A DNA stretch of 17,500 nt from Anaeromyces robustus. Its lineage: Eukaryota; Neocallimastigomycota; Neocallimastigomycetes; Neocallimastigales; Neocallimastigaceae. The notes below the pieces were generated by a model that did no database searches, had not been told where the DNA came from, and saw only the letters and a list, made by a program, of their open reading frames with translations. Made by a program: the position numbers and the translations under genes. Every line of letters starts with the position of its first letter. The first letter of the stretch is position 1. The stretch is from the NCBI GenBank assembly GCA_002104895.1, contig MCFG01000113.1, positions 20,001 through 37,500 of the forward strand, given 5' to 3'. Below, one piece after another: positions 1 to 8,296 of the stretch.

Positions 1-514
1 CAATATTTTTAATTCAATTGATATTCAAATTCAATTGATATCCAAATTCAATATTTTTAATTCAATTGATATTCAAATTCAATATTTTTAATTCAATTGA
101 TATTCAAATTCAATTGATATCCAAATTCAATGTTTTTAATTCAATTGATATTCAAATTCAATATTTTTAATTCAATTGATATTCAAATTCAATTGATATC
201 CAAATTCAATGTTTTTAATTCAATTGATATTCAAATTCAATATTTTTAATTCAATTGATATTCAAATTCAATTGATATCCAAATTCAATGTTTTTAATTC
301 AATTGATATTCAAATTCAATTGATATTCAAATTTAATTGATATTCAAATTCAATTGATATTCAAATTCAATATTTTTAATTCAAATGATATTCAAATTCA
401 ATTGATATTCAAATTCAATTGATATTCAAATTCAATTGATATTCAAATTCAATTGATATTCAAATTCAATATTTTTAATTCAATTGATATCCAAATTCAA
501 TTGATATTCAAATT
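1..514. repeat. Tandem array of 17-bp and 14-bp units with a 79-bp higher-order period
   Basis: The array alternates a 17-bp unit A (CAATTGATATTCAAATT), its one-base variant A' (TATC instead of TATT), and a 14-bp unit B (CAATATTTTTAATT) with variant B' (CAATG...). Reading from base 1 the order is B A A' B A B A A' B' A B A A' B' A B A A' B' A, then mainly A units with occasional B. The block A'-B/B'-A-B-A (79 bp) recurs at 32-110, 111-189 and 190-268, with a partial copy from 269. The last unit ends at 514, where the sequence changes to CATTTCC. The array runs off the left edge, so its full size is unknown. It has satellite-like architecture. Whether it is pericentromeric, subtelomeric or simply intergenic cannot be told; I see no TTAGGG-type telomeric repeat. 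Confidence 0.95.
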
Positions 515-592
515 CATTTCCTATTCAATTTAATTTAATTAATTATACTTCATTTTTTTAAGCTTCGCTTCACTATTTATCTATTGCTATTT
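515..592. other. Non-repetitive spacer between repeat arrays
   Basis: This short AT-rich spacer separates the 17/14-bp array from the hexamer tract. It includes the locally less AT-rich words AAGCTTCGCTTCAC. No open frame or RNA-like structure is seen. Confidence 0.6.
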
Positions 593-651
593 TTATTTCT
601 ATTTCTATTTCTATTTCTATTTCTATTTCTATTTCTATTTCTATTTCTATT
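593..651. repeat. TTTCTA hexanucleotide microsatellite
   Basis: The hexamer TTTCTA is repeated about nine times without obvious interruption, then decays into TTTTAGTTTCAATTTC. The plus strand is purely pyrimidine apart from one A per unit. The same word seeds the degenerate TATTTC text that continues to about 690 and reappears near 2920-2970. Confidence 0.9.
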
Positions 652-689
652 TTAGTTTCAATTTCTATTTAGATTCAATTTCAGATTTT

Positions 690-790
690 TTATTATAAAT
701 TCTATTTCAAATTCTTTATTATAAATTCTATTCCATATTCTTTATTATAAATTCTTTTCCAAATTCTTTATTACAATTTCTATTCTAAAT
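690..790. repeat. 26-bp minisatellite, about 3.5 copies
   Basis: The word TTATTATAAATTCT starts at 690, 716 and 742, and a mutated copy (TTATTACAATTTCT) starts at 768. This gives a constant 26-bp period. Between these words lies TTTCAAATTC or a close variant. It is an independent local amplification sitting between the hexamer tract and the 38-bp array. Confidence 0.8.
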
Positions 791-823
791 TCAAATTCAA
801 TTTCTAACAGATATTTCAATTCA

Positions 824-1030
824 AATTCAAATTCAAATTCAAATTATATTATTCTTTCTATCATTCAAGTTCAAATTCAAATTATATTATTCTTTCTATC
901 ATTCAAATTCAAATTCAAATTATATTATTCTTTCTATCATTCAAGTTCAAATTCAAATTATATTATTCTTTCTATCATTCAAGTTCAAATTCAAATTATA
1001 TTATTCTTTCTATCATTCAAGTTCAAATTA
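824..1030. repeat. 38-bp minisatellite, about five copies
   Basis: The word ATTATATTATTCTTTCTATC recurs with starts at 843, 881, 919, 957 and 995, an exact 38-bp period. Each copy is joined to the next by ATTCAAGTTCAAATTCAA. One copy has AAATTC where the others have AAGTTC. The array begins with a (TTCAAA)n run and ends where TATAATCTATAATTC replaces the unit. Near-identical copies suggest recent amplification. Confidence 0.9.
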
Positions 1031-1044
1031 TAATCTATAATTCA

Positions 1045-1315
1045 AATTCAAATTCTATTTCTACAGATATTTCGGTTTAAATTCAAATTCAAATTCAATT
1101 TCTAACAAATATTTCGGTTTAAATTCAAATTCAAATTCATATTCAAAATCTATTTCTACATATATTTCGGTTTAAATTCAAATTCAAAATCAAAATCTAT
1201 TTCTACAGATATTTCGGTTTAATTCAAATTCAAATTCAAATTCTATTTCTACAGATATTTCGGTTTAATTCAAATTCAAATTCAAATTCTATTTCTACAG
1301 ATATTTCGGTTTAAA
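1045..1315. repeat. About 46-bp repeat family carrying TATTTCGGTTTAA
   Basis: The core ATTTCGG begins at 1069, 1111, 1164, 1211, 1257 and 1303. Spacings are 42, 53, 47, 46 and 46 bp, so the last copies are the most regular. The full unit is roughly TTCTATTTCTACAGAT followed by ATTTCGGTTTAA and a variable number of TTCAAA words, which accounts for the length differences. A single extra copy lies at 2263-2290, beyond the degenerate block, and marks the other edge of this repeat domain. The CG in the core stands out in a nearly CpG-free region. Confidence 0.85.
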
Positions 1316-2262
1316 TTTTTATTTCAAATTATAATCTATCATTTAAATTTTAATTTAAATTATATTATCCTTTTTATCATTCAAGTTCAAACAATAATCT
1401 ATCATTTAAATTTAAATTCAAATTATTTTATCCATTTATCATTCAAGTTCAAATTATAACCTATCATTCGAATTCAAAATCAAATTATATTATTATTTCT
1501 ATCATTCAAGTTTAAATTATAGTCTATTATTCAAGTTCAAATTATATTATTTTTTCTATCATTCAATATTAAATTATAGTCTACCGTTCAAATTTAAATT
1601 ATAATCTATCACACATATTCAAAAATCAAATTATATTATTCTTTCTATCATTCAAGTTTAAATTATAGTCTATTATTCAGCCTCAAATTATAATCTATCA
1701 TTCAAATTCAAATTATAATCTATCATTCAAATTCAAATACAAATTATATTATTCTTTCTATCATTCAAGTTTAAATTATGGACTATTATTCAAGTTTAAA
1801 TTATAGACTATTATTCAAGTTCAAATTATAATCTATCATTCAAATTTAAATTATAATCTATCATTAAAATTCAAATTCAAATTATATTATTCTTTCTATC
1901 ATTCAAATTTAAATTCAAATTATATTATTCTTTCTATCATTCAAATTTAAATTATAATCTATCATTAAAATTCAAATTCAAATTATATTATTCTTTCTAT
2001 CATTCAAGTTTAAATTATAGAATATTATTATTATAATCTATCATTTAAATTCAAATTCAATTTCAAATTATATTATCTTTTCTATCATTCAACTTCAACT
2101 TCAAATTCAAATTATAATATCTTTTCTATCATTAAAGTTCAAATTATATTATCTTTTCTATCATTCAACTTCAATTTCAACTTCAAATTATATTATCTTT
2201 TCTATTATTCAAGTTCAAATTATAATCTATCTAAAATTAAATATAAATTCAAATTCAAATTC
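1316..2262. repeat. Degenerate TTCAAA/CTATCATTCAA repeat block
   Basis: This block is built from the same words as the 38-bp array (ATTATATTATTCTTTCTATC, ATTCAAGTTTAAATTATAG, TAATCTATCATTCAAATT) but shuffled and diverged, with units of variable length. ATTATATTATTC-type words recur many times, with fairly regular pairs near 1875-1925 and 1985. It looks like an older, decayed part of the same satellite family, consistent with newer amplification at the left side. No coding potential is seen. Confidence 0.8.
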
Positions 2263-2290
2263 AAATTCTATTTCTACAGATATTTCGGTA
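2263..2290. repeat. Isolated copy of the ATTTCGG repeat unit
   Basis: A copy of TTCTATTTCTACAGAT followed by ATTTCGG lies here, preceded by three TTCAAA words as in the main cluster about 1 kb to the left. It ends the TTCAAA-based repeat domain. After it the sequence turns into non-tandem T/C-rich DNA. Confidence 0.8.
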
Positions 2291-2640
2291 AAATTTTCAA
2301 CTTCTGTTTTCGTGTTATCTATAATAATGTCTATTTCAAATTTAAAATATATTTCTATTTTTTTTTCTAATTTCAAGTTCAGTTTCAATTTTTTTTTCTT
2401 TTATTTTAATTTCAATTTTATATATATATTTTTTTAATCTCAATTCTAAACTTTCTATTCTTTTTTTTCTTGAGTATTAATGACAGTAATTGGTAATATT
2501 AAATAATAAAAATCTTATTGTTAAAATTTCAAAAATATAAACATAATAATCATATATATTTCTACTTTTATTTTCAACTTTTAATTTATTTTATTTTCAT
2601 ATCCATATTTATTTCTAATTTAGTTTTATTTTATTTATTT
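2291..2640. other. Pyrimidine-rich spacer, no gene seen
   Basis: This is T-rich sequence with scattered C and few G on the plus strand, including several poly-T runs. A short less-biased patch (about 2475-2540) carries AATGACAGTAATTGG. I see no ATG-started frame of credible composition and no RNA structure. Confidence 0.5.
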
Positions 2641-2925
2641 TGATATTAACTTTTATTTTTACATATATTTATAATTCAAGTTACTTTTATTACTTTTATT
2701 TCGATATTAACTTTTATTTTTACATATATTTATAATTCAAGTTACTTTTATTACTTTTATTTCGATATTAACTTTTTTCATTTTTACTTATATTTTTATA
2801 ATTATTTCGTTATTAACTCTCATTTTTACTTATATTTATAATTATTTTGATATTAATTTTCATTTTTACTTATATTTATAATTTGTTACTTTTTATTACT
2901 TTTATTTCGATATTAACTTCCATTT
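2641..2925. repeat. 61-bp tandem repeat followed by degenerate copies
   Basis: GATATTAAC starts at 2642, 2703 and 2764, giving two almost identical 61-bp units that contain TTTTTACATATATTTATAAT and TTCAAGTTACTTTTATTAC. Shorter decayed copies follow, marked by GTTATTAAC near 2809, GATATTAAT at 2849 and GATATTAAC at 2909, with TTACTTATATTTATAATT between them. The pattern suggests amplification plus internal deletion of the unit. Confidence 0.85.
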
Positions 2926-4130
2926 CTATTTCTATTTCTATTTTAATTTTTATTTCTGTTTCTATTTCTGTTGATGTTTTAATATACACATTTTTCTTTT
3001 ATTTTTATGTATATACATTTATTATTTTATATTTGTTTTTATTTAATTCTTATTTATCTATTTATCTATATTTTAACTTCTATTTCAATTATAATTAATA
3101 TGTAATAATATATCATTTTAAATGTAAATTATATTCAATTTTATAATTAAATTACAAAAACATAATATTACTATGTATATATGATATTTAAAGTATTTAT
3201 TAATTTTTGCGATTATTTTTATTATTATACTGTTGTTATTTATTTTTTAATATTATTTTAAAATATTTCTATCTTAATCGATTATCATTATTTTTATATT
3301 TTTTTCTATTTCAATTTTCATTTCTTCTTTTATTAGAATTATACTTCTTATCTCATTAACATTATTATATCTTCTTTTTTTCAGTGGTTTTTTCTAATCT
3401 CATTTCTAGCTTCAATATTATTTTTATTTTATTTTTATTTTTTGTCATTATTTCTACTTTTAATTCTACATATATATAAATTTTTTTCATTCATATATTT
3501 TATTTCTTTAATTATTTTCTACTTATATTCAAACTATAATTTTTTTTTTAATTTTTTTTTCTATTTTCTATTTTCTTATTTCTTTTTCTAGTTTAATAGT
3601 TATTAATAATTATAATTATTTTAATGGTCATTTATTAAATTGAATATTAATAATTATAACTTTAAAAGCTCTACTTTAATAATATATAATATAAGTATAT
3701 ATATTAGTATATGTACTATTATATATGTATATTTAAAAAGAGCACTTTATTGTAAAACATTTATAACTTTTTTTTTATTATATATTTTATCTTTTTCATT
3801 ATTAACACTATTATACATTATACAATATATCTTTAAATTTTTTTTTTATTTTTTATTTTCATTTTCATTTTCAGTCAATACATTAATTATAAAAGTTATC
3901 AATTATTATTCTTATAATGATTATATTAATTAATTGCTATGTGCAGTAATAATAATTTTAATTGTTATCAATATTATTAATTATATTTAATTACTAATTA
4001 TTATTACTCTTTTCATTATTATAATAAAAAGTTTAGTTTCATTTTTTTTTTACTTTTTTTTTTATTTATATTTTAATTATTATTAATACTTCAATAGATA
4101 TTGTTATTGTTCACTATTATAATATGTTTA
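2926..4130. other. T/C-rich intergenic DNA without a supportable gene
   Basis: The plus strand is dominated by TTTATT, TTTCTA and TTTTC words with strong T over A and C over G bias up to about 3600, then becomes more balanced AT. One open frame at 3640-3933 would encode a 97-residue hydrophobic peptide rich in I, Y, F and L. It opens at TTG rather than ATG, and its composition is what random T-rich DNA gives, so I do not call it. No tRNA or other RNA gene is apparent. Confidence 0.6.
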
Positions 4131-4154
4131 AGGTATAATTAATTGTTAAGGATC

Positions 4155-4182
4155 AATTATTAAAATATATATTTTAATAATT
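4155..4182. repeat. Perfect 28-bp palindrome
   Basis: The left half AATTATTAAAATAT is followed directly by its exact reverse complement, with no spacer. Mismatch begins immediately outside (C on the left, A on the right). It lies just after AAGGTATAATTAATTG. Such a site could extrude as a cruciform or bind a dimeric protein; neither is shown. Confidence 0.85.
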
Positions 4183-4224
4183 AGCATATTAACATATATA
4201 TGTAAGAATAATAGGACTAATATA

Positions 4225-4335
4225 TTATTACTTATTAGTAATTATGGCAAGAATAGAAATTGAAATAAGTAATTAAGTAATAAGTAACAAATGATAAGTA
4301 ACAAATGCTATGTAATAAATATTAAATAATAAGTA
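4225..4335. repeat. AAGTAATA-type short repeats
   Basis: Imperfect reiteration of AAGTAAT, ATAAGTAACAAATG and ATAAGTAATAA words occurs here, including two copies of ATAAGTAACAAATG separated by no spacer. This tract is A/G-biased on the plus strand, unlike its T/C-biased surroundings. Confidence 0.6.
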
Positions 4336-4665
4336 ATAATAAAATATATATATATTTCTTATAATAATCTAAAGATAATTATATAATAATAAGTATGACC
4401 TTTATAACTTAATTAATTGCTTATACAAAATAATATTATAATCATTACTTATTTAGTTTTAATAATATTATATCTATTTATTATATTATTAGTGTTATTA
4501 TTTTTACTCCTCACCTATTTTTCTAATAAAATGTTTATAGTGTTTTACTGCCTCGATATATATATATATAAGTTCGTGTATATATACATATGGAATATTC
4601 ATAGATGTTTTGATACAAATACATATACATAATCTGAATACGTATGTATTAATAAATATAATTTA

Positions 4666-4768
4666 ATGGTAGACACTATTAATTAAAAAAAAGAATAAAA
4701 AGATTTTGTGACTATTATGAAGTACTATTTGGACTACATTGTTTTAAAATAGTGTTCTTTGTTACCAT
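4666..4768. repeat. Interrupted inverted repeat, possible miniature fold-back element
   Basis: The left end reads ATGGTA, two bases, CACTATT. The right end reads AATAGTG, eight bases, TACCAT. Thus 6 bp and 7 bp arms pair, enclosing about 67 bp. The interior is less AT-biased than the flanks (for example TTTTGTGACTATTATGAAG and TTTGGACTACATTG). No clear target-site duplication is visible. A degenerate transposon remnant or a small structured transcript are both possible; chance pairing is less likely for 13 mostly non-homopolymer pairs. Confidence 0.45.
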
Positions 4769-4800
4769 AATTATTAAACTATGTAAATAATCAATTTTTT

Positions 4801-4856
4801 ATATTACATTACATTATATTATATTACATTATATTATATTATATTATATTATTATT
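4801..4856. repeat. ATTAT/ATTAC pentanucleotide microsatellite
   Basis: A run of about ten 5-bp units alternates ATTAC and ATTAT and ends in a TATTATTTTTTTT tract. Confidence 0.85.
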
Positions 4857-5520
4857 TTTTTTTAAATTATAATATAAAAATAAAAAATTATTTAATATTT
4901 TTTTTTTATTTTTTATATGATTATTGACTCTACGCTATATTAATAGTTTAAATAACATGTTATAATGAATATAAATATAAATATAAATATGTTTTATTAC
5001 TACTATATTATAACCAATATTGGTATAATTAAGTAAATAAATAATTATTGTATATCTTTTCTTTTTTTCGAAGAACAAATAGTTACATTTTTTATCAAAC
5101 ATACATTATATATACGTTATTTATAATTAAATTAGTTAACATTATATATTATTATATAATTAAATAAATGTTCAAACTTTATATTGTCTCCTCTTTTTAT
5201 ATCTTTGTATATGTATATGCATATGTTTCATTTCATTTTCATTTTTATTTTTATTTTTATTTTTTTATTTTTATTTTTTTTTTATTTTTATTTTACATAT
5301 TCTATGATTAATAGAAATTTTAACACATTTGTATTCTTTGTTAACAAAATTCTATTTAATAAAGATTTTTTTTTGTGCTTTTTTATTTGTTATATATATT
5401 TATATTTATATATATTTTTGTTATTTTTTTTTGTTAGTGTTTCATAGTTTTATATTTTTTAGAAATTCTATTAATGCATTTTTTTTGTACAATTCTTAGG
5501 CTCTAGAAATGTAGGTAAAA
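4857..5520. other. Intergenic AT-rich DNA without a supportable gene
   Basis: The stretch contains AATATA repeats (about 4967-4990), a perfect 12-bp palindrome ACCAATATTGGT (5013-5024), and a T-run-rich segment (5230-5295). The open frame at 5184-5447 translates into a Phe/Ile-rich peptide from TTTATT repeats and opens at TTG, so it is not called. A less biased patch, GCTCTAGAAATGTAGG, lies at about 5500. Confidence 0.5.
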
Positions 5521-5524
5521 AAAG

Positions 5525-5544
5525 AAAAAAAAAAAAAAAAAAAA
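5525..5544. repeat. Poly-A tract of 20
   Basis: Twenty consecutive A residues follow AAAG and precede GCGTTATG. It marks the switch from T/C-rich plus strand on the left to A-rich plus strand on the right. A retroelement poly-A tail was considered, but no element body is visible upstream. Confidence 0.9.
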
Positions 5545-5559
5545 GCGTTATGATAAAAT

Positions 5560-5743
5560 GGTAAATAAATAAATAAATAAGTAAATAAATAGATACAAAT
5601 ATATTAATAATAAATAAATATATATATTAAATATATTAATAATATATTAAAAAATCAATTAATAAATCAATTAATAAATCACAAAATAAATCAGTAAATC
5701 AATAATAAATCAATAAATCAATAAATCAATAAATCGTAATATA

Positions 5744-5802
<59 letters not shown>

Positions 5803-5803
5803 G

Positions 5804-5834
<31 letters not shown>

Positions 5835-5870
5835 ATATAAATAAATAAATAAAAAAATATAAAATAATAA

Positions 5871-5902
<32 letters not shown>

Positions 5903-5970
5903 AAATATAAATAAATAAATAAATTAATAATAAATAAATAAATAAATGTATAAATAAATTAATAATAAAT
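5560..5970. repeat. AAAT/AATA tetranucleotide tract with AATCAATA variants
   Basis: A long simple-sequence tract. Positions 5560-5595 are AAAT with GTAA interruptions. Positions 5650-5735 contain AATCAATA/AATCAATTAATA 8- to 12-bp words. Positions 5743-5860 are nearly pure AAAT, and 5865-5947 are AAAT with TATA and AATAAT interruptions. The sequence excludes coding and is prone to length change. Confidence 0.95.
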
Positions 5971-7360
5971 ATATATTAATATATATAAAATCTATTATGA
6001 ATTTATCCTTTACCCAATTTTTTTTAACCATTTACCCATGAAATGTTATACATTTTTTATGGCGTTTTTAATTATTTATGATACATCATAATAAATAAAA
6101 ACGAAATTTAATTTATAAGAAAATTTAAAAAATTTATAAAAAAAAAAACAAAAAAAAAAACAAAAAAAAAACGGTGGTAAATAAAAATATATTAATTAAT
6201 ATAATTATTTATATAAATTTCCAAGTTATGCTTATTTATTATTTGTTATCTATTTTTTTTAAAAAAAAAAACTATATTTTTTAGCTATATTTAGCTTTTT
6301 TTTTTTTTTATAATTTTTTTTAATAATTAATTGTGTTTTTAACTTTATAAATATAGAAAAAAAATAATAACATTTTTTGATAATTTTTTATTAGTTTAAA
6401 TGTAATGTATAAAATGTTTTAGAATATTTTATATATTTTTTATAATTTTTTAATAACTTTAATAATTATTACAATCTTAATAGAGTTAAAAAACGATATT
6501 TAGTAAATTCTTAAATTATTGAATTACTTTATTTTATAATTTTTTATATAATAATATTAATAATAATGTTATTATTATTTTTTATTATTTTATTTTTTAT
6601 TTTTTATTTTTATTTTCATCATTTATCTCATATATTAGTAATTAATGAAATTTAAGGTACTTGAAACAAATTTTATTAAGCCTATTAATAAATTCTTTTT
6701 TTTAATTTGTACATTTTAATAATTAAAAAATTAGTTGTTAGGTGGAAAATGTCCGTTAAATAAAAAGTGTTTTGTAATTAAAATCTTGAAAATTATTAAT
6801 TAAAAATAAAATATTAATAATTTTTAATAATTGTTATTTAAAATTAATATATTAAATATAATTAAATATATTAAAAATAATTTTTAAAATAAACATTATA
6901 TATGATGTATTAATATTTAATATATATTAATATAATTTAATGTATATCATATAATATATACAAGAATTTTAATATATAAACTTAATAATATATTATTTAT
7001 ATATATATTATTTAATATTTTAATATTGTAATTTATATATCTATTTTAATACGATAAGGTGAATTTTGTAGAATAATCTAAACTTGTACAATAATGTAAA
7101 TATTAATAATAATTAAAGTTTAATTTTTTAAATTTTTTTTTTTTAAAAAAATATACTAAGAGTTAAATAAATATTGTGTTACAAAAGAAAAAGACATAAA
7201 TTTGTGATAATGATATTTTATCATTTGATACAATATTAAGTGATATAATATGAAAAGGAGAAATAATATATTTACACAAAAATATGATATTAATTTATTT
7301 CAATGATATTTTTTTTTTTTTTGCTTTTTTTTTGAAAATTTAACAACAAATTATAAATAA
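5971..7360. other. AT-rich intergenic DNA with poly-A/T tracts, no gene seen
   Basis: The region has A-runs punctuated by C (about 6138-6172), a T8A11 junction (6253-6271), poly-T runs and a T12A7 junction (7133-7151). Around 6897-6957 an imperfect fold-back pairs TATATGATGTATTAA with TTAATGTATATCATATA. Patches that are a little less AT-rich (6001-6060, 6735-6770) show no open frame, tRNA cloverleaf or conserved motif I recognise. Confidence 0.55.
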
Positions 7361-7429
7361 TAATAAAAATAATAATAATTAATAAATAATAATATTAATA
7401 ATGAATAAGTAATAATGAATAATAAATAA

Positions 7430-7475
<46 letters not shown>

Positions 7476-7585
7476 ATAGTAATAATGAATAATGAATAGT
7501 AATAATAATAATAATAATAAATAGTAATAATGAATAATGAATAAATAATAATAATAATAATAATAAATAATAAATAATTGATGAT
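7360..7585. repeat. AAT trinucleotide tract with AATGAATAGT variants
   Basis: Mostly (AAT)n, interrupted by GAATAGT, AATGAATAATGAATAAGT and similar words. The longest pure AAT run is about 7435-7472. The minus strand stays open over much of it and would encode Tyr/Ile runs; this is a by-product of the ATT repeat. The plus strand is stopped by TAG and TAA in the variant units, unlike the AAT runs inside the real gene. Confidence 0.9.
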
Positions 7586-8148
7586 GATTAACATAATAAT
7601 TAAAAATAATTGTAAAAAATAAAATAATTATTTGATTAATAATGATAAAGAGTAATTATATTAAATGATTTACATAAATTATTTTAATAAAATTAAAAAA
7701 AAATAATAATATTAATAATAATATTAATTATGATTTTGTTTGTTATATGTTTACTATATTTATTCTCCAGTAAATAATTACCCTAACAATAATTGGTTAA
7801 TTTTTGATATAAAATTTATATATTTCTTAGTTTAATCTTAAAAAATATATAATAATGTTAAAAATAAAATAAAATAAAAAAATAAAAAAAAAAAAATAAA
7901 AACTATGATGAGTATTTTTTTTTATTATTGTCCGCTATATTTTATTTTATGATTTATTAAATTTTAATTTTTAAAAAAAATCATGCTATAAAATTATTAT
8001 TATTAAAAATATCAAATTAACAATCAAGGAAAATAAAGGAAAGAAAAGATAATCAAATATTATGCTATTATTATTATTATTTATTATTTTAATTTATAAA
8101 TTTCAGTTTATATGGTTAATATATAATATATAGTAGTTAGTCATAGAA
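7586..8148. other. AT-rich intergenic DNA, no gene seen
   Basis: Simple AT sequence with AAAAT words (about 7860-7895) and poly-A runs. The patch near 7760-7800 (CTCCAGTAAATAATTACCCT) is less biased but shows nothing recognisable. Confidence 0.5.
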
Positions 8149-8172
8149 GGTATAATTAATATCATGATTTTT

Positions 8173-8287
8173 TTTATTAAAAAATTGTATAAAAATTATA
8201 TAATAAAAGATAATAATAATTTGTAACAACCCAACAAAAATTATTATTATTTATTTTACATATTTTTTTATACAATTTTTTAATAAA
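8173..8287. repeat. Long imperfect hairpin, candidate fold-back/MITE-like element
   Basis: The outer arms are TTTATTAAAAAATTGTATAA (from 8173) and its reverse complement TTATACAATTTTTTAATAAA (ending at 8287), a match of at least 20 bp. Pairing then continues imperfectly inward, and an inner stem pairs ATAATAATAATTTGT with ACAAAAATTATTATTAT around a short loop, AACAACCCA. The arms are about 50 bp each. A 9-bp direct repeat GTATAATTA lies on both sides (8150-8158 and 8288-8296), adjacent to the right arm but 14 bp from the left arm. This resembles a fold-back transposon or a structured small RNA locus; no coding content is present. Confidence 0.6.
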
Positions 8288-8296
8288 GTATAATTA

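Noticed and set aside
1-1030. CRISPR-like array
   Set aside because: Repeats are directly adjacent or separated by other repeats, with no unique spacers; they are minisatellites in eukaryotic DNA.
2847-3098. Open frame for an 83-residue Ile/Phe/Ser-rich peptide
   Set aside because: It opens at TTG rather than ATG, overlaps the 61-bp repeat remnants and TTTCTA repeats, and is a direct translation of low-complexity T/C-rich DNA.
3640-3933. Open frame for a 97-residue hydrophobic peptide, possibly a small membrane protein
   Set aside because: It opens at TTG, and its I/Y/F/L composition is expected from T-rich DNA. It has no recognisable motif and no splice-linked exon nearby. It is the least repetitive of the rejected frames.
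4417-4632. Open frame for a 71-residue Ile/Leu-rich peptide
   Set aside because: It opens at TTG and ends in TATATA-derived text; its composition matches the surrounding non-coding DNA.
5184-5447. Open frame for an 87-residue Phe/Ile/Tyr-rich peptide
   Set aside because: It opens at TTG and is produced by TTTATT and TTTTTA repeats; nothing suggests selection on the protein.
5500-5544. Retrotransposon poly-A tail
   Set aside because: No reverse transcriptase, long terminal repeat or target duplication is visible next to the poly-A tract, and similar homopolymers are common across the window.
7379-7594. Minus-strand open frame with poly-Tyr and Ile runs
   Set aside because: It is the complement of the AAT microsatellite with GAATAGT variants, so the reading frame is open only because of the repeat.
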